64,000 nt of DNA from JAENVT01 sp963805445 (GCA_963805445.1 CAWDUI010000011.1:268373-332372), one strand, 5' to 3'. Positions 19,571 to 30,473 are shown, counted from the stretch's first letter. The notes: generated by a model from the letters alone, not told the origin. Numbers and translations are program-made.

Positions 19571-20267
19571 ATGACCGCTGACGACGACCTGATCGCCGTC
19601 CTCGAGGAGCTCGAGCAGGCCAAGAACTACTCGGCGTGGATCATCGAGCTGATCGCGCCGCACATCACCGGTCGGATCCTCGAGGTCGGCGCGGGGCGCG
19701 GCACCTACTCGGCGTACTTCGCCAGTCGCGGGCATCTCACGGCACTCGAGCCGTCGAAGGCACAAGGGGTTGTCCTGCGCGAGCGATTGAAGGACTACCC
19801 CAACGTCGTCGTGATCACGGCCCAACTCAGCGGAACCGCAGCGACCGGCTCCTACGACACCGTCGTCTTGTTGAACGTGCTCGAGCACATCGCCGACGAT
19901 CACCAGGCGCTCGCGCGACATCTACGAGTCGTTGGCGCCCGGCGGCAAGATGGTGCTCTGGGTGCCGGCGTTCGAAGCGTTGTACGGCAAGTTCGACCAG
20001 CGCATCGGGCACTACCGCCGGTACCGGCGCAACGAGTTGCTGGCACTCGTGCATCACGTTGGCTTCCAGCAGGTCACGGCGCGCTACACCAACATTCCGG
20101 GTTTCTTCGCCTGGTGGCTCGTCGTCAGGGTGCTGGGCCGGGCGCCGACCGCCGGACGTCTGGCATCGACGTACGATCGCTACTTCATCCCTGTCATCCG
20201 GCGCGTCGAGCGCTTCGTGCGCCCACCGATCGGTCAGTCGTTGCTGGTCGTCGCCCAGCGGTCGTAG
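19571..20267 (+). CDS. Class I SAM-dependent methyltransferase (one frame break)
   Basis: About 232 residues. Motif I is ILEVGAGRGTYSAYF near residue 37, and LLNVLEHIADDHQAL is motif IV. A frame break near 19,915 is followed by ESLAPGGKMVLWVPAFE and a C-terminal region (HYRRYRRNELLALVHHVGF) typical of methyltransferases in polysaccharide clusters. It stops immediately before the GTG of the acyltransferase (TAG-GTG). The substrate is unknown; a sugar or lipid-linked glycan intermediate fits the context. Confidence 0.75.
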
Positions 20268-22295
20268 GTGACGCTGTCGACAGCGGCCCCGCCGCAGCCG
20301 GTCTCGCGCTCCGAACATCCTCGTCCCCACATCGCCGCCCTCGACGGGCTGCGCGGTCTGGCAGTGGTCGCCGTGTTGTTCTTCCATGCCGGCAAGTTGC
20401 AGGGTGGCTTCCTCGGTGTCGACCTGTTCTTCGCCCTCTCCGGCTTCTTGATCACGTCGCTGCTGCTCGCCGAGGTCGAGGCCCGGGGCCGTGTCGACGT
20501 GGTGGCGTTCTGGGGACGCCGGTTCCGGCGGTTGCTCCCGGCGGTGTTGCTGCTGCTGGTCGCGGTCACGATCGTGACGACGATCGTGGCAAGCGTGCCC
20601 GAACGGGCGGCGACGCTCAGCGACGGGCCATGGGCGCAGGCGTACGTCGCCAACTGGCATGCGATCGCCGGCCACCGCGACTACTGGGCCTCGTTCGACC
20701 TGCCCCGGATGTTCGGTCATCTGTGGAGCCTGGCGATCGAGGAGCAGTTCTACCTGATCTGGCCTGTCGTCGTCGCCCTGATCGCTGTCCGCAGTCGTCA
20801 CGCCCATCGCGTCGTGATGATCGTGTGTGTCGGCACCTCGCTGCTGTCGTTGGGTCTGATGATCGCCCTGTTCGATCCGGCGGATCCGACGACGGGTGTA
20901 CATCGGTACCGACACGCGTGCCAGCAGCCTGCTCCTCGGGGCGCTGTTCGCCGCGGCGCCGATGCGCAAGGCCGTGCTCACCCTCGCCTCGCGACTGGCA
21001 GGGGCGTTCTCCATCGTGGTCGGGATCATCGTCGCCACCATCGGGATCTCGTGGTTCCTGATCGACGGACCGTCGTCGGCGTGGTTGTTCCGCGGCGGCC
21101 TGTTCGCTCACTCGTTGTGTTCGGCCGTGCTGGTGGCCGCCTGCGCGTCACGTCCTTCTGCAACGACATCGCGCTGGCTCGGCTGGGCACCGTTGCGGGT
21201 GACCGGCGTGCTGTCGTACAGCCTCTATCTCTGGCACTGGCCGATGTACGCCCTGCTGTCCGAACAGCGCACCGGCCTGTCGGGTTGGACGTTGCTGCTG
21301 TTGCGAGTTGCCGCATCGTTTGCGGCGGCGGCGATCTCCAAGGTTGCCGTCGAGGACCCTGTCCGATTCCGGGCCACGTGGGCGCGGGGCCGCCGCGGAA
21401 TGGTGACGTTGATCGGCGTCTCGGTCGCCGTTGCCGCGTTCTGGGTCGTGGTACCGCACCCACACACCGCCCCTGCTGCCTTCTCGATCGACCAGCTCGC
21501 GTCGACAACGGCGGCCACCCTTGCGCCGACAACGGATGTCGTGGCCTCGACCGCTTCCCCCGCGGCCGCACCGAAGCCGGTGTCGACACCCGACACACGA
21601 CGATCGCGCCGACGACCACCACGGAGGCGTTGCTCGCTCCGACGACGCGGGTGTTGCTGGTCGGTGACTCGATCGCGTTCGACGTGTGGCCGGCGGTGGC
21701 AGCGGCGATGCTTGCCGGCAACATCTCGATCGGCGGCTACGTCTCGCCGGGCGCAGGGCTCCTCGACACCCTCTACGACTCGTCGACGGAGATCGGCGAC
21801 AAGGTCGTCGACTTCAAGCCAGATCTGGTGTTGTACCAGGGCTCGCTCTGGGACACAGGCACGCCCGGGGCGCAACGTGTCGCCTACCAGCAGTTCACCG
21901 ACATGGTGCTCGGGCAGGGTTCCCGCCTGGCGTTCATCACGATCCCGCCGTTGCGCGCCGACCATCAGGACCCCGGCCACCTCGGTGCGCTGACCGGCAT
22001 CATGCACGAGATCGCTGACGAACATCCGGGTCAGGTCATCGTCCTCGACAGCGACGAGGTGTGGGGCCCGGTGTTCACGCAGGATGTCAACGGCGACAAG
22101 GTGCCGGAGCGCAAGCCAGACGGCGTCCACGTGTGCCCGTCGGGCGCGGCGATGTACGCGGTTTGGTTGACCGATCAACTGCAGCAGCGGTTCGCCGACT
22201 TCGTTCCCGCGCCTCTTGCCCAATGGGCCACCGGTGACTGGATCGATGATCCCCGCTACACGCAGCCCGAGGGCATCTGCGCGGCGCTGCCGTAG
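20268..22295 (+). CDS. Acyltransferase-3 / SGNH fusion (OafA-like O-acyltransferase, two frame breaks)
   Basis: About 675 residues from GTG 20,268. The acyltransferase-3 domain starts HIAALDGLRGLAVVAVLFFH with the catalytic His, followed by LFFALSGFLITSLLL and RRFRRLLP. HLWSLAIEEQFYLIWP and YSLYLWHWPMY are further hallmarks. About ten membrane helices end near residue 390, and a Thr/Ala/Pro-rich extracellular linker follows. The SGNH domain has VLLVGDSIAFDV as block I (Gly-Asp-Ser) and a C-terminal block with KPDGVHVCPSGAAMY (Asp and His). Breaks lie near 20,898 and 21,600. Such proteins move acyl groups across the membrane and attach them to surface polysaccharides. Confidence 0.85.
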   Translation: MTLSTAAPPQPVSRSEHPRPHIAALDGLRGLAVVAVLFFHAGKLQGGFLGVDLFFALSGFLITSLLLAEVEARGRVDVVAFWGRRFRRLLPAVLLLLVAVTIVTTIVASVPERAATLSDGPWAQAYVANWHAIAGHRDYWASFDLPRMFGHLWSLAIEEQFYLIWPVVVALIAVRSRHAHRVVMIVCVGTSLLSLGLMIALFDPADPTTGVHRYRHACQQPAPRGAVRRGADAQGRAHPRLATGRGVLHRGRDHRRHHRDLVVPDRRTVVGVVVPRRPVRSLVVFGRAGGRLRVTSFCNDIALARLGTVAGDRRAVVQPLSLALADVRPAVRTAHRPVGLDVAAVASCRIVCGGGDLQGCRRGPCPIPGHVGAGPPRNGDVDRRLGRRCRVLGRGTAPTHRPCCLLDRPARVDNGGHPCADNGCRGLDRFPRGRTEAGVDTRHTTIAPTTTTEALLAPTTRVLLVGDSIAFDVWPAVAAAMLAGNISIGGYVSPGAGLLDTLYDSSTEIGDKVVDFKPDLVLYQGSLWDTGTPGAQRVAYQQFTDMVLGQGSRLAFITIPPLRADHQDPGHLGALTGIMHEIADEHPGQVIVLDSDEVWGPVFTQDVNGDKVPERKPDGVHVCPSGAAMYAVWLTDQLQQRFADFVPAPLAQWATGDWIDDPRYTQPEGICAALP

Positions 22296-22370
22296 CACCC
22301 GAAATCGCGCCCGACCCCCTGGAATGAAGCTGGCGACCACATGTCGAACGCTGGTGGACGCGGCACTCAC

Positions 22371-24219
22371 TCAGCACGGCCCGGGCGGTTGAGGGCTGGC
22401 GCGGGAGGCATCGACGCCGACCGGGAGCTCGATCACCGCGGCCGGAAGTCGCAGGTCGCTGTACTCGCGCAACAAGGTCATGGCCCGCGGCGGCAGGTCC
22501 GAGCGTGATCTGCAGCAGTGTGTGTCCCCAGCGGGTGAAGAGCAACGGCCGCAGGTCGCCACGTCCCTGCGAGCACAGCTCCTGCAGCAGATCGGCCTGC
22601 AGCCGATCGGACCGCTGTACCTCGTCGCTGCTCCGCGGGTCGAACGAGGCCCGCATGACAGCGCCCGGCAACGCCGCGAAGGCATCGATCACCGGCTGAC
22701 TGGCGACGTACCACAGTGTCGAGTCGGCCTGGTCGTCTCGGACGACACGGAACGGCATCACCCCCGACACGCCCCATGGTCCGACTCCGGCGTGGAGGTC
22801 TCCGTGCTTTTCCAACTCCAAGGCCAGGCCGAACGCGACCGAACCCAGAGCAACCGGGTCGTCCTCGTTGATCTGGTACCTGATCGTCGGATCGAGCGAT
22901 GTCTCGAGTTGCGCTGCCAACGCCCCGGTGATGGCGCTGTCGCGTCGATACGGGAGCTCCGCGCTTGCCGCTCGAGCGACACCGAGACCTGTCACTGCGC
23001 AGGCGCACACAACCAACACGCCGCCGGCGATCTGCAGCCTGCGATCCTCGGACGATCGTGCCGGACTCGGCTGCGACCGCAACCGCCAGGTGAGCCAGCA
23101 CGACCACACGCACGTGGCAACCCACAAGGCAACCAGCGGCAGCATCCAGCGGATCACGTACTCGTAGAAGACACCGAAGATCCTGGTCGTGGAGAAGAAC
23201 CCCAACACGGTCGCCGCGGTGAGCACCGCGTAGAGCGACAGCTCGATGCGTTCACGGCGCTGCCATGCCCAGCGAGCCGATACCACGACAAGCGCAACGA
23301 ACAGCACGAAGCCGAGATAGTTGGGTGTGCTGCGCGGGTCCTTCTGGGCGTCGGCGATCCATGGCCCGAGCAGGTTGAAGCGCCCGACCATCGCCTTCAC
23401 CGCGGCCCGCGGCCCGACGAAGGGCTCGCCGGGGTCGGAGAACTGGTTGTAGAGCTTGCGGAGGTTGCCCGTACCCGGGTGCAATTGCTCGATCACCGGC
23501 GGAAGCCACGCAACGATCATGGTTGCGCTCCCGATCAGCAGCCATCGCAGCGGATGCCGATCGACGAGACGATCGGTGCGCCACCAGACCAATCCGAGCC
23601 AGACCACGGTGCTACCCAGCAGACCTCCGACGAGCACGGTGTAGCTGATGTGGGTCTGCACGCAGTGACTGCCGACGGCCACGGCGATGGGCAACAACGC
23701 CAGGTGCTCGCACACGAGTCCCCACACGAGCACGAGAAACAGCGCAAATGCGAAGACGGGCACCCACACGTTCCACGGTTCGAGGAAGAACCGTGGTGCG
23801 AGGGCCACGGCGACGACTGTCAGGCTGGAGGCCGACAGCACCGCCATCGACGCTCCACCGACGCGCCTGGCCACCAGAACGGTGCCGGCGATGGCCGCGA
23901 GATGGAGGAGATCGACGGCGCTGACCAGGGCAAAGGCGGTCGAACCGAACACCTTGTAGAGCGGGTACAACAGGTAGGCCATGCTCGGCCCGGGTGTGGA
24001 GCCGAGGTCCTTGACGCGGGCCGCGACGCCGATGAGGGGTGGGTGGCGGGGAATGGCGCGCACCAGGAACTCGGTATGGGAGAAGTCGCCGGTGAGGTAC
24101 CACGTCGTACCGGCGACGGACGCCAGCGTGACGCCGAGGATGACCGCTGCAGGCACCACCGCAAGGATCGGGTGCCGACGAAGTGTGACCGCCAGCGCTG
24201 CGCAGGCCGTTCGGATCAC
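22371..24219 (-). CDS. Polytopic membrane protein, probable GT-C glycosyltransferase
   Basis: About 616 residues from GTG 24,219, in a 4-bp overlap with the gene before it. It has about eleven hydrophobic segments. The first outer loop GDFSHTEFLVRAIPRHPPLIG carries acidic residues in the place expected for GT-C catalysis. The next landmark is SMAYLLYPLYKVFG, and a roughly 150-residue extracytoplasmic C-terminal domain follows. A frame break near 22,500 precedes the last residues (LPAAVIELPVG). I cannot assign it to a named family; glycosyltransferase is inferred from topology and neighbourhood. Confidence 0.6.
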
Positions 24220-24827
24220 GGCAGTTCGGCGACGATCATTCGGGCAACTCGGTCGCTGCCCTCCGTCGTCAAACTCCCATCGGCGGCGCGCACCGCGATC
24301 ATGCCATCGACGCACGTCTCCCACCACTGGCACGGCAGCGAGGTGGCCGTGAGTTGATCACCGATGAAGCGAGTCGGGTCGATCAACGTCGCCCCGGCAC
24401 GATCTGTCGCAGCCTCTACCCCGCTTCGCCCGGGTTGCGCAACGATCACCACTCGGTGGCCATGTGCTGCCTGCACGGCGCTGGTCACGGCTGATGCATC
24501 GCACCCGGTGATGTCGGAGAACGACAGCACGACGGCCGCCGGGTCGAATTGGTCGAGCGCACGGCTGACTGCGCCCGCGGCGTTGCACCACGACGTCGCA
24601 TCCTCGTCCCATCGCAGGGTGCGCCCGTCTTCGTGGATGCGCCGCGTGACCGGTAGCTCGACCGTCGTCAGGAACCCATCGGTCACCAGTACGACATCGA
24701 CACGTGTGTCGTGACCGGCGATCGCCGGCCATTGCCACCAGACCAGCGCAGCAAAGATCGCAACGATCGTCACGAGCTTGGCGGGTGCGCCGAGCAGCTC
24801 AGGAACCCAGCGTCGTGGAGGACTCAC
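24216..24827 (-). CDS. Membrane-anchored protein with degenerate SGNH-like domain
   Basis: 203 residues from GTG 24,827. One N-terminal membrane helix (LVTIVAIFAALVWWQWPAI) is followed by an extracytoplasmic domain. VVLVTDGFLTTV sits where an SGNH hydrolase has its GDS block, VVLSFSDITG resembles block III, and CVDGMIAVRAADGSLTTEG resembles block V. The Gly-Asp-Ser nucleophile is replaced by Thr-Asp-Gly, so the usual serine is missing. Three cysteines are candidates for disulfides. Together with the overlapping downstream GT-C-like gene it could form an acyl- or glycosyl-transfer pair. No function is proven. Confidence 0.55.
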   Translation of the reverse strand: MSPPRRWVPELLGAPAKLVTIVAIFAALVWWQWPAIAGHDTRVDVVLVTDGFLTTVELPVTRRIHEDGRTLRWDEDATSWCNAAGAVSRALDQFDPAAVVLSFSDITGCDASAVTSAVQAAHGHRVVIVAQPGRSGVEAATDRAGATLIDPTRFIGDQLTATSLPCQWWETCVDGMIAVRAADGSLTTEGSDRVARMIVAELP

Positions 24828-24836
24828 CAGGCCGTG

Positions 24837-24842
24837 AGGGTA
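24837..24842 (-). promoter_or_regulatory. -10 box of the SGNH-like gene (leaderless)
   Basis: TACCCT on the minus strand ends nine bases before GTG 24,827. It lies back to back with the plus-strand TATGGT box in a 38-bp divergent gap. Confidence 0.4.
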
Positions 24843-24851
24843 GCAGGCGAG

Positions 24852-24857
24852 TATGGT
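24852..24857 (+). promoter_or_regulatory. -10 box of the acyltransferase/GT-C fusion gene (leaderless)
   Basis: TATGGT ends eight bases before GTG 24,866, with no Shine-Dalgarno between. Confidence 0.4.
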
Positions 24858-24865
24858 CGGCAGCC

Positions 24866-27800
24866 GTGGGAGACTGGCCAGCGACGCGGTGGCCGTTGCG
24901 CGCCGGCGTCATCGTCGGCGGCGCGTCCGTTGCGATGCTCGCCCAGCGTGCTGGCATCGCCGGCGACCGGTTGACGGCCGGCTCCCAAGGTGCGGTGCTG
25001 GCCCGATTCGATCTCGCCGCGCCCCTCCTCGTGGCCCTGGTCGCGTTCCTCTCCGCCCGACGCTGTCTGGCAGGACGCAGCACCGGTGCGCTCGGATTCG
25101 GCTGGATACCCGCGGTGTATGCAGGCTGGGCCTTGACGATCTTGTTCGCCAAAGCGGCGTTGCACGTGCCGGCCTCGCCGCGGCAGATCCTGGCGACGCT
25201 GTTGTTCTTCCGGGTGCCCGGCACACCCTTGCTCGGCCTCGGCGCCGGCCCGTTGGTGTTGACGCTCGTGCTGACCGTCGTGCTGATGCCGGTGCTCGTC
25301 AGCCTCCATCGCAGCGGCTCCCAACGCCGGGGCCGGTGGACCGTTCCGGTCGCCCTGGTGATCGTCGCCGTGGCCTATCGCACCGTGTGCACGGCGACGG
25401 ATCACATCGGGTTGTTCGGCCCGCTGAGCTGGTTGCCGAACCACCTCGATCTGGTCGGTCTCGGACTCGCCATCGCCCTGATCGACACATCCGTCGACGG
25501 GGAAGTTGCTCGACGACGTCTTCGTCTCGCTGGGCTGCTCGTCGCCGCCGTTTCCTTCGCGACCGCGGCGTTCGCCATCGGACTTCCGAGGTCGCCGGTG
25601 ATGTCATCGCCGGCCGACGTCCACCTCTACGCACTGGTCGCGCTCACGTTCGCCGCAGGCCTCCTGTGTGCCGCGTGCCTGGTTCCACCCACGTTCAGCC
25701 GGCGGAACGCTCCTCGATTCTCGAGAGTGGTGGCCATTGCCGCGCCAGGCGTCCTGCTGGCCGGTGAGCCGGCCTTCACGCTGGTCGCCCGGCAGTACCA
25801 CGAGCGGGTGTTCGAGTTCGACGGCGGTGTGTTCCTGCACGGCAACGTCGTTGCCCCGTTCATCTGGTCGTTGTTGATCGGCAGCGCGTTCGGGGTGGTG
25901 ATCGTCGCCGTCGTCGGCGCCATCGACGTGGTGCGGCACGGCCAGTGGCGAACGATGGTGACCTCTCGCCTCGCCCTGCCCGCCATCGTTGCCACCGGAT
26001 ACTTCGTTCGAGTGATCACACTGCTGACGGTGTTGCCGGAACGAACCGACGATGGCGACCCGCTCTTCTACCACACGACGGCAAACCTGCTCGCTCGTGG
26101 GCGGGGGTTCCTCGAGCCGCTGCGGTGGCGCGACTTCGAGATCCACCGCCCCAGCGCATTCCACGGCCCCCTCTATCCGGTCGTGTTGTCGATCAGCTCC
26201 CGGTTCGGCGGTACGAGCTACTTCGACCACAAGATGATGTCGATCGTGATCGGCACCGCAGTCGTGCTGGCGGCCGGACTCCTCGGCAGGCGCTTGGGAG
26301 GCCCCTTCGTCGGCCTCGCCGCAGCGGCATTCGCTGCCGTGTACCCGAACCTCTGGCAGATCGACGGGTTGCTGTACCCCGAGGGTTTGATGGCACTTCT
26401 GGTCACGGTCACCATGATCCTCGCCTACCGCTGGCGTGATCGGCCGCGTCCCAGCCACTGCGGCGCTGTTCGGCGCCACGATGGCCCTCGCCGCGCTCGC
26501 CCGCGGGGAAGGCATCTTGCTCGTTCCGTTGCTGGCCGTCCCGTGGATCATGCTCACCCGATCCCTGTCGCCGCTGGTCCGAGCCCGCCACCTGCTCGTG
26601 ACCGTCGCGGCCTGCGTCGCCGTGCTGGCTCCATGGATGATCCGCAACGCAACGACGTTCGAGAACTTCGTGCCCCTCTCGACGAACGGCAACGAGGTGA
26701 TGGTGTACGCCAACTGCGCGACGGTGTACAACGGGCCGTTCGTCGGTTACTGGGACTTCCAGTGTCAGCAGAAGATCCGCGACGCGCAGGGCGAACCTCC
26801 CGGCGACGAGTCCCAGGTCGCGCTGTACTGGCGGTCGATCGGGTTCGACTACGCACGCGACCACGCCGGTGAACTGCCGCGGGTGGTGGCACTACGCGTG
26901 CTGCGTCAGTGGGAGTTGTTCCATCCGTTGCAGAACGTCGACCTGGGCGGCATCGAGGGTCGCAATCACGACGCCAGCACGCTCGGCTTGATGATGTTCT
27001 ACAGCCTCGCGTCACTGTCGATCGTGGGTGTCGTCTCGATGCGCCGCCGTCGCATTCCGCTGCTGCCGTTGGGGGTCCAGTTCCTCAGCGTCACCGTCAC
27101 CTCCGCGTACACCTACGGCAGTGTGCGGTTCCGAGCCCCGGCCGAGCCGGCGCTGTGTGTGCTCGGCGCCATCGGCCTCGTGCCGGTCGTTGCGCTTGCT
27201 CGTCGCTGGTTGGCGCAGGGGGCGGACCAGGAATCGGACGCAGCGGACGCAGCGGACGCAGCGGAGGCCGACGGTGCGCCGTTCGTGCTCGGCGGCTCGG
27301 GTGGGCTGCGACCACGGCTCGCCGGGGCATGGCAGCGTGGGGCCTGCCTGACGTGGGCTGCGATCGGGTCGGTCCTGGGTTTGATCGCCCTGCCGTTGCG
27401 CGGCCTGTATCACACGACCGGCGGGACCATGGAGGAGGCCTTCATGATGGTCTTCCCGGAGCGCATGTTGAAAGGTGACCTCCCGAACCGCGACTTCCTG
27501 CATCTCTATGGCCCCGGGGCGCTGCAGGTGCTGGCAGGTTGGTACAAGGTTGTCGGAATCTCGCTGGAGTCCGAGCGCACGTTCGGCCTCATCCAGCACC
27601 TGGCCATCATCTTCGCCCTGTTCACGCTGGCCCGCCCGTGGGGCCGGCTCGCCGCGTCGGCCGTGGCCGGGCTGGCGGTGTTCTACGTGTTGACTCCCAT
27701 CGGGTTGACCGCGATGGCGTGGAACGGTGGCCTGGCGCTGTGCCTGTGGAGCATCGTGTTCGCCCTGCGCGCCCGAACCGTTGCCAACCCGCGCCGCTCG

Positions 27801-28952
27801 CTGATCGCCGCCGGCCTGCTGGCCGGGTTGGCGCTGACCTATCGACCCGATCTGGCGTTGGCCCTGGGCATCGTCTACGGCTGGTGTCTGTGGCGAAACG
27901 CGCGGTGGCGGACCGTGGTGGTCGCCGCCGTCGTGGGCATGCTGCCGATGTGGATCCACGTGGCACTGGTCGGTCCCGGCGTGGCCTTCCGAGGCATGGT
28001 GATCGACCCGGTCTTCAAGCTCCGGGCCGGGCGCGAACTACCCCGCCCGCCATCATGGGGGCACCTCGACGGCTCGCTGCAGGCCATTGCCGAGCTCGTC
28101 CCGCCGTGGTGGAAGCTTCCAGCGCTCTCGGCGGACAAGGCGCTGTTCCTGTGGTTCTTCGCCATGCTGATCGCTCCGGTGATCCTGCTCTGGGTGTCGA
28201 TCCGGCTGTGGCGACGGGCGGCAACACCGAGAGCGGCGACGCTGCTGTGTGGAGCGTTGTTCAGTGTGGGCATCGCGCCGCAAGCGCTCCAGCGACCCGA
28301 TTCGACGCACCTCAGCTGGGTGACGTGCATCTCGTTCCCGCTGCTGATCCTGGCCATCGCCGAGCACATCCGCACCCGAAATCCGCGCACCACCGAGCGT
28401 CAGCGGGTGATGGCCGGCCTCGGCGTCGCGGTCGCCCTCACGCTGGTCGTCGCCCCGCTGTTCACCTTCCGCTACTACCTCCTGCACACCAGGGTCAGCG
28501 CCGGCAACGTGCAGACGCCGTTCCCCGTGTCACGTCATGGGCGGCGCTTCTACCTGGGCGACTACGGGCCGTACCTGGCCAGCCGCGACGTGATCGCCGA
28601 TCTCGACAGGCTCTCCACGCCCGGCGAACGCCTGCTGGTCGGCCCGAGCGACCTGCGTCGCACCTGGTACAGCGATGCGTTCTTCTACTACCTGTTCCCT
28701 GAGCTCACCCCGGCCACCTACTTCATCGAGATGGATCCCGGCTTGGCCAATGCCCCGGGGTCGCGCCTTGCATCGGAGGTCGCCTCGTCGGATTGGGTGA
28801 TCCTGACCGGATTTTGGGATGGTTGGCGCGAGCCGAACAGCTCGATGGACTACGGATCGGACAAGCCCAACCAGGTGCTGCACGACAACTTCTGCGAGGT
28901 CAACAGCTACCAGAACGGTCTGGTGCGGCTGTTTCACCGGTGTACGACATGA
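24866..28952 (+). CDS. Fusion of acyltransferase-3-like membrane region with two GT-C glycosyltransferase regions
   Basis: About 1,362 residues with some 30 hydrophobic segments. Residues 1-350 resemble an acyltransferase-3 bundle (LPNHLDLVGLGLAIAL, then GVLLAGEPAFTLV) but lack the usual N-terminal catalytic His motif. Residues 370-785 are a GT39-like unit paralogous to the protein at 11,111-12,409 (SAFHGPLYPVVLS, AAVYPNLWQIDGLLYPEG). After an Asp/Ala-rich linker encoded by a 9-bp tandem repeat comes a second GT-C unit (EEAFMMVFPERMLKGDLPNR, then LYGPGALQVL). One frame break is near 26,440. The junction of unit 1 with unit 2, and that of unit 2 with unit 3, each lie inside an unbroken frame, so both fusions are real in this sequence. 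It overlaps the next gene by 4 bp. Confidence 0.75.
27240..27266 (+). repeat. Short tandem repeat, three copies of a 9-mer
   Basis: Three tandem copies of GCAGCGGAC, the last slightly changed, encode an Ala-Ala-Asp repeat in the linker between the two GT-C units of the fusion protein. Confidence 0.8.
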
Positions 28953-29743
28953 GCCTCGTCCGGCGGGTGCGCTCATTCCATCGACGACGGATCGCCATCC
29001 CCGTCGATCACACGTCGCTGGTGCTCGATGTCGGCAGCGGCGACAAGCCACACTGGCGCGCTGACGTGTTGCTCGATCGCTTTCCTGGCGTCGAGCACGG
29101 AGGGCAACGCTCCGGAGCCTCCGGCGCGAGAGTCGATCGCCCCCTGTTCGTCGCAGATGCGGCCGACATGCCGTTCGCCGACAAGGTGTTCGACTACGTC
29201 GTCTGCTCGCACGTGCTCGAGCACGTGGAGCACCCCGACGCGGTCGTGGCCGAGTTGACCCGAGTCGCCAAGGCGGGCTACATCGAGGTCCCGGAGGCAG
29301 CAAGTGCCAAGATCGTCGACTTTCCCAGCCATCTGTGGTGGGTCACCCTCGAGGACGGCACCGTGGTGTTCACGGCCAAGGATGCCGCGTACTTCGATCC
29401 CGACATCGACCGTTACCTCACGGTCAGCGGCATGCGCCAGCCGTTGGCCGATCTGCTCGACAAGCACCTCGACCATCGCGTGATCGAACTGCCGTGGACC
29501 GGCAGCGTCTCGTGTCGAGTGGTCGGTGCTCCCCCGGCCGCGCTGCTCGATGCTGCGCGCCAGGCCGACGCCCATCATCGCAGCAGCGAGACCGTCGTCA
29601 GTCGTGTGGTGACGATGTTGCTGACGCTTCCGCTGCGGCGGCGACAGCACCGCGGCCCGATCCGTTTCGACGACATCGTTCGCGCCGATCTCCGCACCGG
29701 GCGCAGTGATGTTCTCACCGCCGACATCTACGGCCCGTACTGA
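28949..29743 (+). CDS. SAM-dependent methyltransferase
   Basis: 264 residues from ATG 28,949 in an ATGA overlap with the fusion gene. Motif I is LVLDVGSGDKPHWRADV near residue 25. MPFADKVFDYVVCSHVLEHV near residue 75 is motif IV and its flank, the standard Methyltransf_11 pattern. The C-terminal 100 residues (WWVTLEDGTVVFTAKDAAYF) resemble methyltransferases of glycan gene clusters. Coupling to the large membrane fusion suggests it modifies the same product. It converges on the GT2 gene with a 4-bp gap. Confidence 0.78.
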   Translation: MSLVRRVRSFHRRRIAIPVDHTSLVLDVGSGDKPHWRADVLLDRFPGVEHGGQRSGASGARVDRPLFVADAADMPFADKVFDYVVCSHVLEHVEHPDAVVAELTRVAKAGYIEVPEAASAKIVDFPSHLWWVTLEDGTVVFTAKDAAYFDPDIDRYLTVSGMRQPLADLLDKHLDHRVIELPWTGSVSCRVVGAPPAALLDAARQADAHHRSSETVVSRVVTMLLTLPLRRRQHRGPIRFDDIVRADLRTGRSDVLTADIYGPY

Positions 29744-29747
29744 CGCC

Positions 29748-30465
29748 TCAGCGACGTTTGAGTCGATCGGAGACACCCCAACGGGTGACGAGCCACATCG
29801 ACTCGGCGATGATCCGGCCCGACATCTTCGACGTGCCGAACCGGCGGTCGCGGAAGGTGATGGGCGTTTCGATGATCGTCGACCCGTTGGCAATCAACTT
29901 GCGCGCCAGTTCGGTCAGGAAGGCGTACCCCTCGGCCGTGGTCGAGGCAGGGTCGATGGCTCGCAGGGCGCTGGCCCGGTACGCACGGAATCCCGACGTG
30001 CAATCCCGCACCGGCAACTTCAAGATGGCGGCGGTGTAGCGGTTGCCCCAGCGCGACAGCAGTCGGCGTCGCAATGGCCAGTCGACCGTCGCGCCACCGG
30101 GCACGTAGCGCGACCCGATCACCGCGTCGGCGCGTCTCCGCCACCAACTGCAGCATGGCCGGAATCACCGTGGGATCGTGCGAGAAGTCGGCGTCCATCG
30201 AGACGATCGTCTCGTAGCCCTCGTCGAACGCCGTCGTGAACCCATGCCGATACGCGGCGCCGAGGCCCTGCTTTCCGGCGCGGACCAGGACCTTGATGCG
30301 GCCCAGCTCAGCTGCCACTTCCTCGGCGAGCGCGGCGGTTCCGTCCGGGCTGCTGTCATCGACGACCAACACGTCGGCATCGGGCACGGCGGCACGCAGG
30401 GTGCGCAGGAACGCCACGATGTTCTCCGCCTCGTTGTAGGTCGGTAGCACGACGACGGAACGCAC
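29748..30465 (-). CDS. Polyprenol-phosphate mannose synthase-like GT2 enzyme (one frame break)
   Basis: About 239 residues from GTG 30,465. VVLPTYNEAENIVAFL opens the GT-A domain. DDSSPDGTA is the nucleotide site and SMDADFSHDP the metal-binding DAD loop. After a frame break near 30,135 the protein continues GSRYVPGGATVDWP, then RDCTSGFRAYRASAL and FRDRRFGTSKMS, the standard DPM1/Ppm1 order. It would make polyprenyl-phospho-mannose from GDP-mannose in the cytosol, the donor for PIG-V- and GT39-type enzymes encoded nearby. Confidence 0.85.
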
Positions 30466-30473
30466 GGGCTGCG

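Noticed and set aside
22296..22370. Terminator between the convergent acyltransferase and membrane-protein genes
   Set aside because: No stable stem with a T-run could be found in the 75-bp gap.
22480..24357. 625-codon plus-strand open frame
   Set aside because: It lies opposite the membrane protein gene, which has hydrophobic segments and coupling to its neighbour; the plus-strand product has no recognisable domain.
27240..27266. Tandem repeat as a CRISPR-like array
   Set aside because: Nine-base direct repeats without spacers inside a coding linker.
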